A stretch of DNA of 19,136 bases from CAYURR01 sp964446745 (GCA_964446745.1 CAYURR010000035.1:1-19136); one strand, 5' to 3'. Positions 7,752 through 15,582 are shown, counted from the stretch's first letter. The notes: generated from the letters alone by a model not told the origin. Made by a program: numbers and translations.

Positions 7752-8654
7752 TCAACCCTTTAACGAACCTACCATGATACCCTTTATGAAGTACCTTTGT
7801 AAAAATGGATACGCACACATAATCGGAAGGATCGTCACGAGCATTGTAGCCATCGAAATAGAACGAACGTTAACCGCCTTACCCTTACCGATATTACCCA
7901 TATCGATAGAAGCACCCGAGGCCGCAAGGCTCTCTGCAAATTTTGCCTCGGAAATAATCGACAGCAGCACGGACTGCATGGGCTTAAGTTCCTGCTTGTT
8001 TATATACAATGCGGCATCAAACCATGCGTTCCATTGCCATACACCGATAAACAATGCTATCGTAGCGATAATCGGCGATGAAATCGGGAAAATAATCTTG
8101 AAAAATACAGTCCAGTAGTTCGCACCGTCGATACGGGCGGATTCCTCTAATGCCAAGGGGATACCCTTGAAGTATGTACGCATCAGTATCATGTTCCAAA
8201 CACCGACAAGACCCGGGATGATATATACCCAAAAGTTATTGATAAGACCCAGTTTGTTTATGAGGAAATAGGACGGTATCAAACCGCCGCTGAAATACAT
8301 CGTCACCAGGCATAGCATCGTGTAAAACTTGCGTCCGACGAGGCTTTCATGCGAAAGCCCAAACGCAAACAACGAGGTAAAAAACAGACTCGATAACGTG
8401 CCGATAACGGTACGAGATACGGTAATAAAATACGCCTGATAAATCTTCGGATTTTGGAATATCAGCTCGTAGTTACGTAGTGTTGGCACACGAGGATAGA
8501 ATGTAATGCCACCGCGTGTAGTATCGTTAGCATGGTTAAACGAGATCGCGATAGAGTTAATAAAGGGATATAGGGTCGTCACAATGATTAATATCATAAT
8601 GAATAAAACCACCGAGTCGAATACCCAGTCTACAGCTGAACGCTTATATTTCAT
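7752..8654 (-). CDS. LplC/YtcP-type carbohydrate ABC transporter permease
   Basis: This is one of two inner-membrane permease subunits of the CUT1 sugar importer. The 300 residues carry about six membrane helices. The EAA loop that contacts the ATPase is present as EESARIDGANYWTVFFKIIF (about residues 185-205). The N terminus (SAVDWVFDSVVLFIMILIIVTTLYPF) and the C terminus (RYFIKGIMVGSLKG) are hallmarks of the LplC/YtcP subgroup. The ATG has a G-rich ribosome binding site (GAGGGGGA) upstream and the gene starts 18 bases after the partner permease. The operon contains no ATPase; in Bacillota such importers usually share an MsmX/MsmK-type ATPase encoded elsewhere. Confidence 0.92.
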   Translation of the reverse strand: MKYKRSAVDWVFDSVVLFIMILIIVTTLYPFINSIAISFNHANDTTRGGITFYPRVPTLRNYELIFQNPKIYQAYFITVSRTVIGTLSSLFFTSLFAFGLSHESLVGRKFYTMLCLVTMYFSGGLIPSYFLINKLGLINNFWVYIIPGLVGVWNMILMRTYFKGIPLALEESARIDGANYWTVFFKIIFPISSPIIATIALFIGVWQWNAWFDAALYINKQELKPMQSVLLSIISEAKFAESLAASGASIDMGNIGKGKAVNVRSISMATMLVTILPIMCAYPFLQRYFIKGIMVGSLKG

Positions 8655-8672
8655 CTGATATGTCCCCCTCTC

Positions 8673-9635
8673 TTAGAATACGGATGACTCGCTGAACTTA
8701 CCGGACAGGTAGTTAGCGGTTAGCAGTAACAGGAAGTTGATGACCGACTGGAACAAACCTGCCGCAGTCGCAAAGGAGGCACGCATCTCACGAATACCTA
8801 CGCGGTATACATATGTACTGATAACATCCGCATAATCACGGAGGCGCGCATTCATCATTTGGTTAGTCAAGAGCATGATCTGATCAAAGTTGGCGTTCAT
8901 GATACCACCGACAGTAAAGATCAACAGTAGCACGATCGTGGGGCGTATCGACGCCACAGTGATATGCCACATCTTGTCATATCGGTTCGCGCCGTCTATA
9001 TCGGCAGCCTCGTACATCTCTGCATCTATGGACGTGATGGCAGCCACGAAGATAATCGAACTCCAGCCCATTTCTTTCCATAGATCGGTGAAGACAAGCA
9101 TACCCCAGAAGTATTCGCCTCTACCGAAGAATGCTATCGGCTTATCAATCAAGCCTAATGTAGTCAACATATAATTGACCGCGCCGCCATCAACCGAAAA
9201 GAAGTCAAACAACAACGTGGCACCAACTACCCATGATATAAAGTGAGGTAGGTACGAGATCGTTTGAAGGGATTTTTTAAACCATACAACCCTTATTTCA
9301 TTTAACAGAACCGCAAAGATAATGGGAATCGGGAAATTAATTACTAGCTTTAGTATGTTGATAACGAGGGTGTTTCGTAAAACCTTTGTAAAGTTTGGAT
9401 CGTGGAAGAAATAGTTGAACTGCTTAAGTCCGACCCAGGGGGAGAATCCCGGGAAATCACCGAGTCGAAACTCCTGAAACGCCATAAGAATACCGTACAT
9501 GGGTATGTAAGCAAAAACCAAAATGTGGATAATAGCCGGTATGACCATTATCTGTAGATCCCACTGTGCGATAAACTCACCAAAAGTAGATTTCTTTTTT
9601 TCAACTGCCTTGCCGCGTGCACTCGCATCGCCCAT
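8673..9635 (-). CDS. LplB-type carbohydrate ABC transporter permease
   Basis: This is the first gene of the importer operon. It is 320 residues with about six membrane helices after a polar N terminus. The family pattern FAYIPMYGILMAFQEF and the EAA loop YEAADIDGANRYDKMWHITV (about residues 210-230) identify the LplB/YteP class of permease, partner of the LplC-type protein that follows. The ATG at 9635 is preceded by GGAGGG with a six-base spacer and by a good sigma-A promoter. Together with the downstream permease and binding protein it forms a complete B-C-A importer lacking only the ATPase. Confidence 0.92.
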   Translation of the reverse strand: MGDASARGKAVEKKKSTFGEFIAQWDLQIMVIPAIIHILVFAYIPMYGILMAFQEFRLGDFPGFSPWVGLKQFNYFFHDPNFTKVLRNTLVINILKLVINFPIPIIFAVLLNEIRVVWFKKSLQTISYLPHFISWVVGATLLFDFFSVDGGAVNYMLTTLGLIDKPIAFFGRGEYFWGMLVFTDLWKEMGWSSIIFVAAITSIDAEMYEAADIDGANRYDKMWHITVASIRPTIVLLLIFTVGGIMNANFDQIMLLTNQMMNARLRDYADVISTYVYRVGIREMRASFATAAGLFQSVINFLLLLTANYLSGKFSESSVF

Positions 9636-9691
9636 ACTTTACCCTCCATTTGCTTAGTTTGTGTCGCTGTTCAAGCTCGCTTTTATTTATC

Positions 9692-9719
9692 ATTATATAC
9701 ATTTGAAATCTCTTTGCAA
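9692..9719 (-). promoter_or_regulatory. sigma-A promoter of the Lpl-type operon
   Basis: On the minus strand TTGCAA (9719-9714), a 16-base spacer and a consensus TATAAT (9697-9692), with an A-rich stretch just upstream of the -35 box. The leader to the first start codon is about 50 bases. Confidence 0.8.
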
Positions 9720-9817
9720 TCTTTTTTTGAATCATGCATAAGAAACTTTGTTCGAATTATTAAAATATTGTTTATCTTTTGTGCATACAAGCTTGCTTTT
9801 GCACACAGGAGTGTAAT

Positions 9818-9859
9818 ATGATAAATGAAAACATCAATCGAGAGGCGGTAACCACTTGA
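9818..9859 (+). CDS. 13-residue mini-ORF coupled to the GDPD-like gene
   Basis: ATG at 9818 has AGGAG (9807-9811) at an ideal six-base spacing, a better site than that of the gene it precedes. It encodes MINENINREAVTT and stops with TGA at 9857-9859, overlapping the TTG start of the downstream gene (9856). This suggests translational coupling or a small leader peptide. No similarity to a known peptide is recognised. The AT-rich stretch 9720-9817 before it holds an imperfect inverted repeat (GTGCA at 9781-9785 and TGCAC at 9800-9804 around CAAGCTTG) but no promoter I can defend. Confidence 0.4.
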   Translation: MINENINREAVTT

Positions 9860-10524
9860 ATACTACATTAATAACGGCACACTCAGGATGTGACGGCACC
9901 CCGGATAACTCAAAGGCATTCATCGATTACGCGTTAGGCTTGGACGCGGATTGCTTGGAGGTCGATGTACGTAAAATAAACAATGAGCTCGTGATGGCAC
10001 ATGATGTGGATCATCCGGCCTTTAGCCTGGCATATGCGTTTGAGCAGCTAAAATCACACAGCACAAAGAAGATCAACTGCGACCTAAAGCATGAAGATCT
10101 CGAAATACCGGTGTGGGAGCTGGCCAAGCAATACGGTGTATCGGATCAACTGATATACTCCGGCTCTGTTTCCGCAGAGAACATGAAATCAGACAAGGAC
10201 ATGCAACGCGCCGTCGCCTGGTATATGAATATCGAGATCGCGCTGCCAAACGTTTACTCTGATATGGATGTGGCTAACGGTCCTCATATATCAGAGCACG
10301 CGGAACGCGTAAAAACATTCTTTTACGATAACAATGTGGCGTGCCTAAACATCAACTTCCGTCTGCTCAAATCCGAGTTGTGCAAGCTGCTCACTGAGCA
10401 CGGCATGCCGATGTCTGTGTGGACCCCCGATGCCGAGCAAGACCTATGCGATATGTTATCTGCCGGCGTACATAACATAACTACCAGAAACGCCGCATGG
10501 GCTGTATCTAATTTAAAAAGATAA
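9856..10524 (+). CDS. glycerophosphodiester phosphodiesterase-like protein
   Basis: GDPD-family enzymes hydrolyse glycerophosphodiesters to glycerol-3-phosphate and an alcohol in a TIM barrel. The 222-residue protein shows the family order: ITAHSG with the first His (residue 9), LGLDADCLEVDVRK with the EVD metal-binding acids (about 37-39), MAHD with the second His (about 51), an NCDLKHE strand, then W and GVHNITTRNA at the C terminus. The usual HRG..EN motif is altered to HSG with PDNS, so activity is not assured. There is no signal peptide, so it is cytoplasmic. It starts with TTG, overlapping the mini-ORF stop, and is divergent from the Lpl-type importer. This raises the possibility, not shown, that it processes an imported phosphodiester. 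It ends only four bases from the convergent DUF3298 remnant. Confidence 0.75.
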   Translation: MNTTLITAHSGCDGTPDNSKAFIDYALGLDADCLEVDVRKINNELVMAHDVDHPAFSLAYAFEQLKSHSTKKINCDLKHEDLEIPVWELAKQYGVSDQLIYSGSVSAENMKSDKDMQRAVAWYMNIEIALPNVYSDMDVANGPHISEHAERVKTFFYDNNVACLNINFRLLKSELCKLLTEHGMPMSVWTPDAEQDLCDMLSAGVHNITTRNAAWAVSNLKR

Positions 10525-10528
10525 ACAA

Positions 10529-11029
10529 TTATTTTAAATACTCCTCCGACATCAATATCTCCCTGATGACCTCGGTCGGTATCTCAAAGCTCGGCGTACC
10601 CATCATGCCGGGTGCCACCTCATATTCATCAAAGCAGATCACGAGCTTGCTATCCTCATTTATATAAAAGCTCTGATCTGCTTTGATCCTTTCAAATGGA
10701 TTTATATCATCCTCCATGATGAAATACACCTCCCCTTCTCCGCTTTCCATGCGAGCCCTCATCTGTTCCAATATATTTTCACTTATTACATTTACATGAT
10801 CCGCTCCGTCTCTGAACAACATCGGCAGCGTCAGCAGCAGTTGTTTCTCCAAATCTATCGTGTCGTAACGCCTGCTCTCGGCTCCAGAAGCCCCGACCTC
10901 GAGCTTTCGAGTCTCGATCGTGAGCAGTCTACTGTTATTGACCTTTAGGCTGTAACCAGCCTCGATGGCCCTGTGCGCGAGCTGACCGTTTTCAAGCTCG
11001 CCGTTTCTCCCCCATGCACTGCTTACAAT
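10529..11029 (-). pseudogene. DUF3298 (RsiV-like) remnant, 5'-truncated
   Basis: The frame read from 11029 down to 10529 encodes about 166 residues of an RsiV/DUF3298-type domain. Key matches are TIDLEKQLLLTLPMLFRDGA, DQSFYINEDSKLVICFDEYE and VAPGMMGTPSFEIP, the usual end of the domain. In complete relatives this is the outer part of a membrane-anchored anti-sigma factor or lipoprotein, after a signal/anchor segment and a DUF4163-like part. Those N-terminal parts are missing here. The frame is closed by TAG at 11030-11032, which itself follows ATG CGT CTA in the same frame. No ATG, GTG or TTG with a ribosome binding site exists before TTG at 10852, inside the domain. I read it as a decayed gene; a short expressed form from a non-standard start cannot be excluded. 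Confidence 0.6.
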
Positions 11030-11060
11030 CTATAGACGCATATGACTATATAAAAAGTTT

Positions 11061-11106
11061 GCACAGGTTGTGCGGGAAATATAAAAGACCAGGTGTAATC
11101 CCGGTC
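11061..11106 (-). terminator. terminator(s) after tmrB
   Basis: The main hairpin (11087-11106) has GACC/GGTC arms, one mismatch, then GG/CC around a six-base loop, with TTTTATATTT following on the minus strand. It overlaps the TGA of tmrB. A second small hairpin (11061-11073, GCACA/TGTGC) followed by AAACTTTTT backs it up. Confidence 0.65.
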
Positions 11107-11698
11107 ATCTAATGTGTTTATATTGTGTTATCAATTTATCAAGAAGACGTCTGACATGGCTTCTTTTATCCTGTGTCAGTGTAATACCGGCCAGGTTTGC
11201 AATGCGTTCGGCTACCTCATAGATAGCCATGCTGTCCGTATCGACGCGCATATCGCAGATATCGGTAGTAAACGCCTTTATACATCGGTCGATCTGAAGC
11301 TCAGGCCACGAGTTTTTACGTTCGAACCTACTGCTGAGCCGCTTGATTATGGTTTCCTTACTCGCAAACAGGATGAAATGCTTCACGGTATATCGTTTAG
11401 AGAGCTCCCCGACCAGTTCGTTGAAATATTCTTTGTTCGTTATGGTCATAGGGACGGCTATAACCCCGTCATAATGCTCCGCGATATAGCTGAGCATTTC
11501 TAGATTGAACTGTCGCCACATCGGATAATTCTGATAATCACCATTCTCGAGGCGTTTGACCGGCTCCGGCACATTCTGTCTGATGAATGCGCCCGCATTC
11601 TCCGGATCATATACATATGAATTCGGGATGCGCCTCTGCAGCTCATAAGCCGTTTGCGTCTTGCCAGAGCCGAACGCCCCGTTTAGCCATATAATCAT
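11105..11698 (-). CDS. tmrB: TmrB-like ATP-binding tunicamycin resistance protein
   Basis: TmrB of B. subtilis is an ATP-binding protein that associates with the membrane and confers tunicamycin resistance, apparently by binding the drug. This protein has 197 residues, the size I recall for the B. subtilis protein, and follows it closely throughout. The start MIIWLNGAFGSGKTQTAYEL has the P-loop at residues 7-14. Also matching are YVYDPENAGAFIR, VPMTITNKEYFNE, the ASKETIIKRL segment and KNSWPELQIDRC. ATG at 11698 is three bases after the ABC gene and has GAAGGA upstream with a slightly long spacing. It is therefore the last gene of the exporter operon and shares its promoter and leader control. 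Tunicamycin blocks UDP-GlcNAc-dependent transferases (MraY, TagO/WecA), which fits the envelope theme of the neighbourhood. The real ligand here may differ. Confidence 0.9.
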   Translation of the reverse strand: MIIWLNGAFGSGKTQTAYELQRRIPNSYVYDPENAGAFIRQNVPEPVKRLENGDYQNYPMWRQFNLEMLSYIAEHYDGVIAVPMTITNKEYFNELVGELSKRYTVKHFILFASKETIIKRLSSRFERKNSWPELQIDRCIKAFTTDICDMRVDTDSMAIYEVAERIANLAGITLTQDKRSHVRRLLDKLITQYKHIR

Positions 11699-11701
11699 CG
11701 T

Positions 11702-13555
11702 TTACGCGTCCTTCAGACTCAGTATCCGTTCCTCGGCCTCCGACATGAACTGATGCGTGTACAGGTTATAGTAATGACCTTTCTTGCGAATAAGTTCCTT
11801 ATGGCTGCCGCATTCGGCTATCTTGCCCTCTTTTATAACCAGTATCCTGTCGCAGGAGCGTATCGTCGAAAGCCTATGCGCTACGATGAAGCTCGTGCGG
11901 CCCTTCAATACTATATCTACGGCATTTTGCAGCATCTGCTCGGTCTCTGTGTCGATCGAGGAGGTCGCCTCGTCGAGTACAAATATCCTCGGATTGCCTA
12001 TGATCGCACGTGCAAATGAGATCAGCTGTTTCTGACCTGCGGACAGGCGGCTGCCACCCTCCCCTACCTCGGTGTCGAAGCCCTTGTCGAGCTTCATGAT
12101 AAAGTCGTAGGCCTTGACGGTCTTGGCGGCTGCTACGATCTCGTCCATCGTTGCGTCGAGTTTTGCGTAGCGGATGTTATCGGCTATCGTACCCGAAAAC
12201 AGATGCGGTGATTGCAGCACATAGCCCAAATTTGCCTGCAGCCATATCTGCGAGCGTTCGCGATAATCCACGCCGTCTATATAGATCGTCCCGTTCGTGG
12301 GCTCATAAAATCTACACAGCAGGTTTACGATCGTGCTCTTGCCCGCGCCCGTTTCACCCACGAGTGCAATCTTTTCACCGGCCTTTACATCCAAGTAGAA
12401 ATCATCCAATACAATAGTAGACTTTTCATCCTTTTCATCGGCCTTTGTATACGCGAAGGTTACATGATCGAATGTGATATCGCCGTTTATTGCGGGCCAG
12501 TTTTCTTTCTTTGGGTTGATGTTGTCGCCGTATTTAGCTACGACATCGGGCCTGTCGGCGATCTCGGGTTCGGTCTCTATCAATGAAAGCGTACGCTCAG
12601 CCGAGGCCTGCGCAGACTGAAACTCCGAAAACACCCTCGCTATCTGCTGAACGGGTTCAAAGACCTGCATAGCATACGACAGAAACGCCGAATATGTGCC
12701 GAATGTGATCACACCACCCGCAACATCTACACCACCGAGCCACAACACGAGCCCTACACCTACAGAACCCAGTGAGATAACGATAGGCAAATAAATCGCC
12801 GATATGATCGCGGCCTTTACACTGGCCTTTTCCATACCGACCGTGAGCTCCGAAAACTCCGCAAAGTTTTCGGCCTCGCGGTTTAAGGACTTGGTCGTGC
12901 GTGCGCCGTTTATACCCTCGTTATATGCGCCCGTGATCTTTGAGTTGATCTTTCTGACCTCGCGGTGGCTTTTGAGTATTACCTTCTGGAAGAATAAACT
13001 CACACCGATAAGTATCGGGAATGTGCATATCGTGATCAACGCGAGCTTCAGGTTCAACAGTAGCATCGTGATGATTACGATAATGATGATCGCGATACTC
13101 CATATCAAGTCGAGCATCGCCCATGCGATAACATCACCTATGCGCTGCGCATCCGAGGTCATGCGCGCCATGATCCAGCCTACGGGAGTCTTATCAAAAT
13201 ACGAGAACGATAGCTCTTGCAATCGGTTAAAGCCCACCTTGCGGATGTGGTAGGTCACACCACATTCGATCTTACCGGAGTTTCTGATAAATATATATAT
13301 GTTCGAAGCCTGGAACAGCACGAGTGCAACATAGCCCACTACAAACCACGGAAAACCCGTGAGATCCCCGCGTCCGATGAAATGGTCTATTGCGTAGCGG
13401 CTCATGAGCGGAAATACCGCATCCACGGTCGCGCACAATACCATCATTAACAGCAGAATAAACAATTCCTTTTTGAAAACGCTAATGAGCTTAAATATCC
13501 TGACCCAGAGCCCCGCGTCAAACCGCTTTGAATAATCTTGTTCGTCAAAATTCAC
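11702..13555 (-). CDS. heterodimeric ABC exporter subunit with intact NBD (BmrD/LmrD-like)
   Basis: This is a half-transporter of 617 residues: six membrane helices in the first 330 residues, then a nucleotide-binding domain. Visible motifs are Walker A VGETGAGKS (about 400), signature LSAGQKQ, Walker B IFVLDEATSS with the catalytic Glu, and switch FIVAHRLST with His. The site formed by its own Walker motifs should therefore be hydrolytically competent. It starts with GTG (13555), overlapping the TGA of the partner gene by four bases, and has GAGGAGG seven bases before the start. It forms a pair with the upstream subunit, which has a degenerate site. Known relatives (BmrCD, LmrCD, TM287/288) export multiple drugs. 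The substrate here is unknown, though the tmrB neighbour hints at nucleoside-type or other envelope-targeting antibiotics. Confidence 0.93.
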   Translation of the reverse strand: MNFDEQDYSKRFDAGLWVRIFKLISVFKKELFILLLMMVLCATVDAVFPLMSRYAIDHFIGRGDLTGFPWFVVGYVALVLFQASNIYIFIRNSGKIECGVTYHIRKVGFNRLQELSFSYFDKTPVGWIMARMTSDAQRIGDVIAWAMLDLIWSIAIIIIVIITMLLLNLKLALITICTFPILIGVSLFFQKVILKSHREVRKINSKITGAYNEGINGARTTKSLNREAENFAEFSELTVGMEKASVKAAIISAIYLPIVISLGSVGVGLVLWLGGVDVAGGVITFGTYSAFLSYAMQVFEPVQQIARVFSEFQSAQASAERTLSLIETEPEIADRPDVVAKYGDNINPKKENWPAINGDITFDHVTFAYTKADEKDEKSTIVLDDFYLDVKAGEKIALVGETGAGKSTIVNLLCRFYEPTNGTIYIDGVDYRERSQIWLQANLGYVLQSPHLFSGTIADNIRYAKLDATMDEIVAAAKTVKAYDFIMKLDKGFDTEVGEGGSRLSAGQKQLISFARAIIGNPRIFVLDEATSSIDTETEQMLQNAVDIVLKGRTSFIVAHRLSTIRSCDRILVIKEGKIAECGSHKELIRKKGHYYNLYTHQFMSEAEERILSLKDA

Positions 13556-15360
13556 GCGAGCACCTCCTCCTCAAGCGTGTTTTGGATATTCCAGATGCGG
13601 CTATAGAGCCCGGGCCGCGCGATCAGTTCGCTGTGCGTACCCGCGTCCGATATCTTGCCGTTTTCCATTACGAATATCCTGTCCGCCTCCATCAATGTCG
13701 ATATACGCTGAGATATAATAAACGTCGTTGCGCCGGTTCCGCCCTTCGAGCGTGCGTTTTGCTTGAGCGCGGCTCTGATCTGCGCGTCCGTCTCTGTATC
13801 CACCGCCGACAGCGAATCATCAAAGATCAATATATCGCTGTTTTTAATTAGCGTACGTGTGATTGCGACACGTTGCTTCTGACCGCCCGAGAGCGTCACA
13901 CCCTTTTCGCCGACCATCGTCTCGTAGCCTTCTCTAAAGCCCTCGATGACATCATGCACAGATGCGGTCTTTGCGGCCTCATATATCTCCATATCCTGTA
14001 CATCCGCACGCGCCATGCGCACGTTGTTTCTGATTGTTTTTGAATATAAAAACGGATCCTGCAATACTATACCGATATGCCTACGCAGCCATTTCTTATC
14101 GATTCGCTTGATATCTACGCCATTTATCGTAATACTGCCATTTTCGTGCTCATACAGCCTCAGCAGCAGATGCATGACCGATGACTTGCCCGAGCCCGTC
14201 GATCCCAAAAATGCCACTGTCTCGCCGCGCTTTACAGTCAGCGAGAGACCATTTAGTACAGGGTTACTGGCCTCGTATGCGAAATGCACATCCTTAAACA
14301 CAATATCACCGTTCAGATCCGGCTTAAGCGCATTCGGATCATTTTCCTCGAGCGGCGTGTTCAAAATTTCATAGACACGATCGATCGATACGGTCATCTT
14401 ACCCATGTCACTCAGGATACGCCCAAGATGCCTTAGCGGGAACACGAGCATACCCTCATAGGTCGTAAACATCAACATATTACCGAGCGTAAGCTGCCCT
14501 TTGACAACAAAGTACACACCCACGAATAACACAAGCGATATCTGTAACAGACACAGCAGGTCCGAGGTAGCCCAGAATGCTGCCATCAAATTTACGAGCT
14601 TGTTCACGAGCGACCGGAATTCTGAATTTTTGTGTTCGAATTTATCGACCTCGTAACGCTGCCTACCGAACGCCCTGACAACCCTCACACCCGAGAGGTT
14701 TTCCTGCAAAACGGTCTGGAGCTCGCCCTCTTTTTCATCTACGAGTGTAAAGGTCTGTGAAATCTTGCGAAAGAACACATACGAAAACACGAATACGATC
14801 GGCATTACGATAACAGCTAGCAGTGCAAGCTTTACGTTGATGCCAAGCATCACGGCCATTGAGAGCACGACGATGAACAGCGTACGTATGATCTCCACGA
14901 GCTGCCCCGCAAAGAAGCGGCGTATCGTCTCTACATCGGATGTACAACGCTGTATCAGATCACCTGTCTTTGCCTTGACATGATAGTCATAAGGCAGGTT
15001 TTGCAGATGATCATAGAGATTGTTCTTGATATCCTTCGCGATACCCTCCGACGCGACCGCTGTCCAGCGACCGCGCAGATATGAAAAGAAGCTGTTCGCG
15101 CCTGTCGCTACCACAACACCGACCGCGCATATCCATAGGTTCGTCGCGATATTCCCGGTGCCACCGAGCGCGTCTACTAAATCGGTTATGAACCTCGGAT
15201 AATTCATGGGCCGCTTGCCTATGACATTATCTATCGTGAAGCTCACGACCATCGGCGCGAGCAGCGAAAATAGCACCGCCAACCCCGCCGTAACAAAAGC
15301 GCCCACAAAGTAACGCTTATAACCATCCGACACCTTCATTAATCGTTTGAAACTTAACAT
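13552..15360 (-). CDS. heterodimeric ABC exporter subunit with degenerate NBD (BmrC/LmrC-like)
   Basis: This is a half-transporter of 602 residues with the ABC type 1 exporter fold: membrane domain to about residue 320, nucleotide-binding domain after it. Walker A LGSTGSGKS (about 378) and signature LSGGQKQR are normal. Walker B reads ILIFDDSLSAVD, with Asp where the catalytic Glu is expected, and the switch reads FIISQRIST with Gln in place of His. These two changes are the classic marks of the non-catalytic site in heterodimeric exporters. ATG at 15360 is preceded by GGAGGG with four bases between. That ribosome binding site lies inside the leader ORF, whose TAA overlaps the ATG (ATGTTAA). 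The overlapped partner gene follows directly. Confidence 0.93.
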   Translation of the reverse strand: MLSFKRLMKVSDGYKRYFVGAFVTAGLAVLFSLLAPMVVSFTIDNVIGKRPMNYPRFITDLVDALGGTGNIATNLWICAVGVVVATGANSFFSYLRGRWTAVASEGIAKDIKNNLYDHLQNLPYDYHVKAKTGDLIQRCTSDVETIRRFFAGQLVEIIRTLFIVVLSMAVMLGINVKLALLAVIVMPIVFVFSYVFFRKISQTFTLVDEKEGELQTVLQENLSGVRVVRAFGRQRYEVDKFEHKNSEFRSLVNKLVNLMAAFWATSDLLCLLQISLVLFVGVYFVVKGQLTLGNMLMFTTYEGMLVFPLRHLGRILSDMGKMTVSIDRVYEILNTPLEENDPNALKPDLNGDIVFKDVHFAYEASNPVLNGLSLTVKRGETVAFLGSTGSGKSSVMHLLLRLYEHENGSITINGVDIKRIDKKWLRRHIGIVLQDPFLYSKTIRNNVRMARADVQDMEIYEAAKTASVHDVIEGFREGYETMVGEKGVTLSGGQKQRVAITRTLIKNSDILIFDDSLSAVDTETDAQIRAALKQNARSKGGTGATTFIISQRISTLMEADRIFVMENGKISDAGTHSELIARPGLYSRIWNIQNTLEEEVLA

Positions 15361-15518
15361 ACACCCTCCATTGTCTTAAACGCAGAAAAAAACCACGGGC
15401 GCGCACGTATCCCAACGAATCCGCACGCATAAAAAAAACCATCCGTGCACAATCGTAAAAGCCGTGTTTGTCCGTGGTAGTATTTATTGTAGTCTTTTTC
15501 TGCAACCCCTTTAATCAA
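15354..15518 (-). CDS. 54-residue leader peptide upstream of the ABC exporter (bmrB-like arrangement)
   Basis: A TTG codon at 15518 has AGAAGGA (15530-15524) five bases upstream and opens a frame of 54 codons. It includes KDYNKYYHGQTRLLRLC and TDGFFYACGFVGIRARPW, and its TAA overlaps the exporter ATG. The start lies about 20 bases after the predicted transcription start. The ORF covers two U-tracts and the attenuator-like hairpin, and its last codons contain the ribosome binding site of the exporter. In B. subtilis the bmrCD exporter genes are preceded by bmrB, a leader peptide of similar size that controls them by ribosome-mediated attenuation; I infer the same role here. I do not claim sequence similarity to BmrB. 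An ORF in another frame (15505-15317) has no ribosome binding site and is rejected. Confidence 0.55.
   Translation of the reverse strand: MIKGVAEKDYNKYYHGQTRLLRLCTDGFFYACGFVGIRARPWFFSAFKTMEGVC
15382..15503 (-). promoter_or_regulatory. attenuator-like terminator/antiterminator within the leader ORF
   Basis: Terminator form on the minus strand: CACGG (15447-15443), a 14-base bulge, GCGTGCG (15428-15422), a 16-base loop, TGCGCGC (15405-15399) pairing with two G-U pairs, then CCGTG (15398-15394), G and seven Us (15392-15386). Competing form: CCACGG (15477-15472) can take the CCGTGG arm, and GCAGAAAAA (15503-15495) is perfectly complementary to 15390-15382, which removes most of the U-tract. A second run of eight Us lies at 15438-15431. 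The two folds exclude each other. Confidence 0.5.
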
Positions 15519-15543
15519 GCGAATCCTTCTGAGTAACGTTCTG

Positions 15544-15572
15544 AGTATAATACATCATACCTTATCGCGCAA
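15544..15572 (-). promoter_or_regulatory. sigma-A promoter of the leader-ABC-tmrB operon
   Basis: On the minus strand TTGCGC (15572-15567), a 17-base spacer and TATACT (15549-15544). The start of transcription would fall near 15537, just before the leader-peptide ribosome binding site. It lies right after the wecB stop codon; no terminator is seen between, so wecB transcripts may also enter the leader. Confidence 0.7.
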
Positions 15573-15582
15573 GCCAAAAATA

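Noticed and set aside
9781..9822. A promoter for the GDPD-like gene (TTGCTT, 18 bases, TATGAT)
   Set aside because: It would start transcription inside the mini-ORF, and the -35 match is weak; other candidates upstream are no better.
15317..15505. A 62-codon ORF on the minus strand spanning the exporter start
   Set aside because: Its TTG start has no properly spaced ribosome binding site and it runs into the exporter coding sequence in another frame; the TTG ORF from 15518 has a good site and a stop overlapping the ATG.
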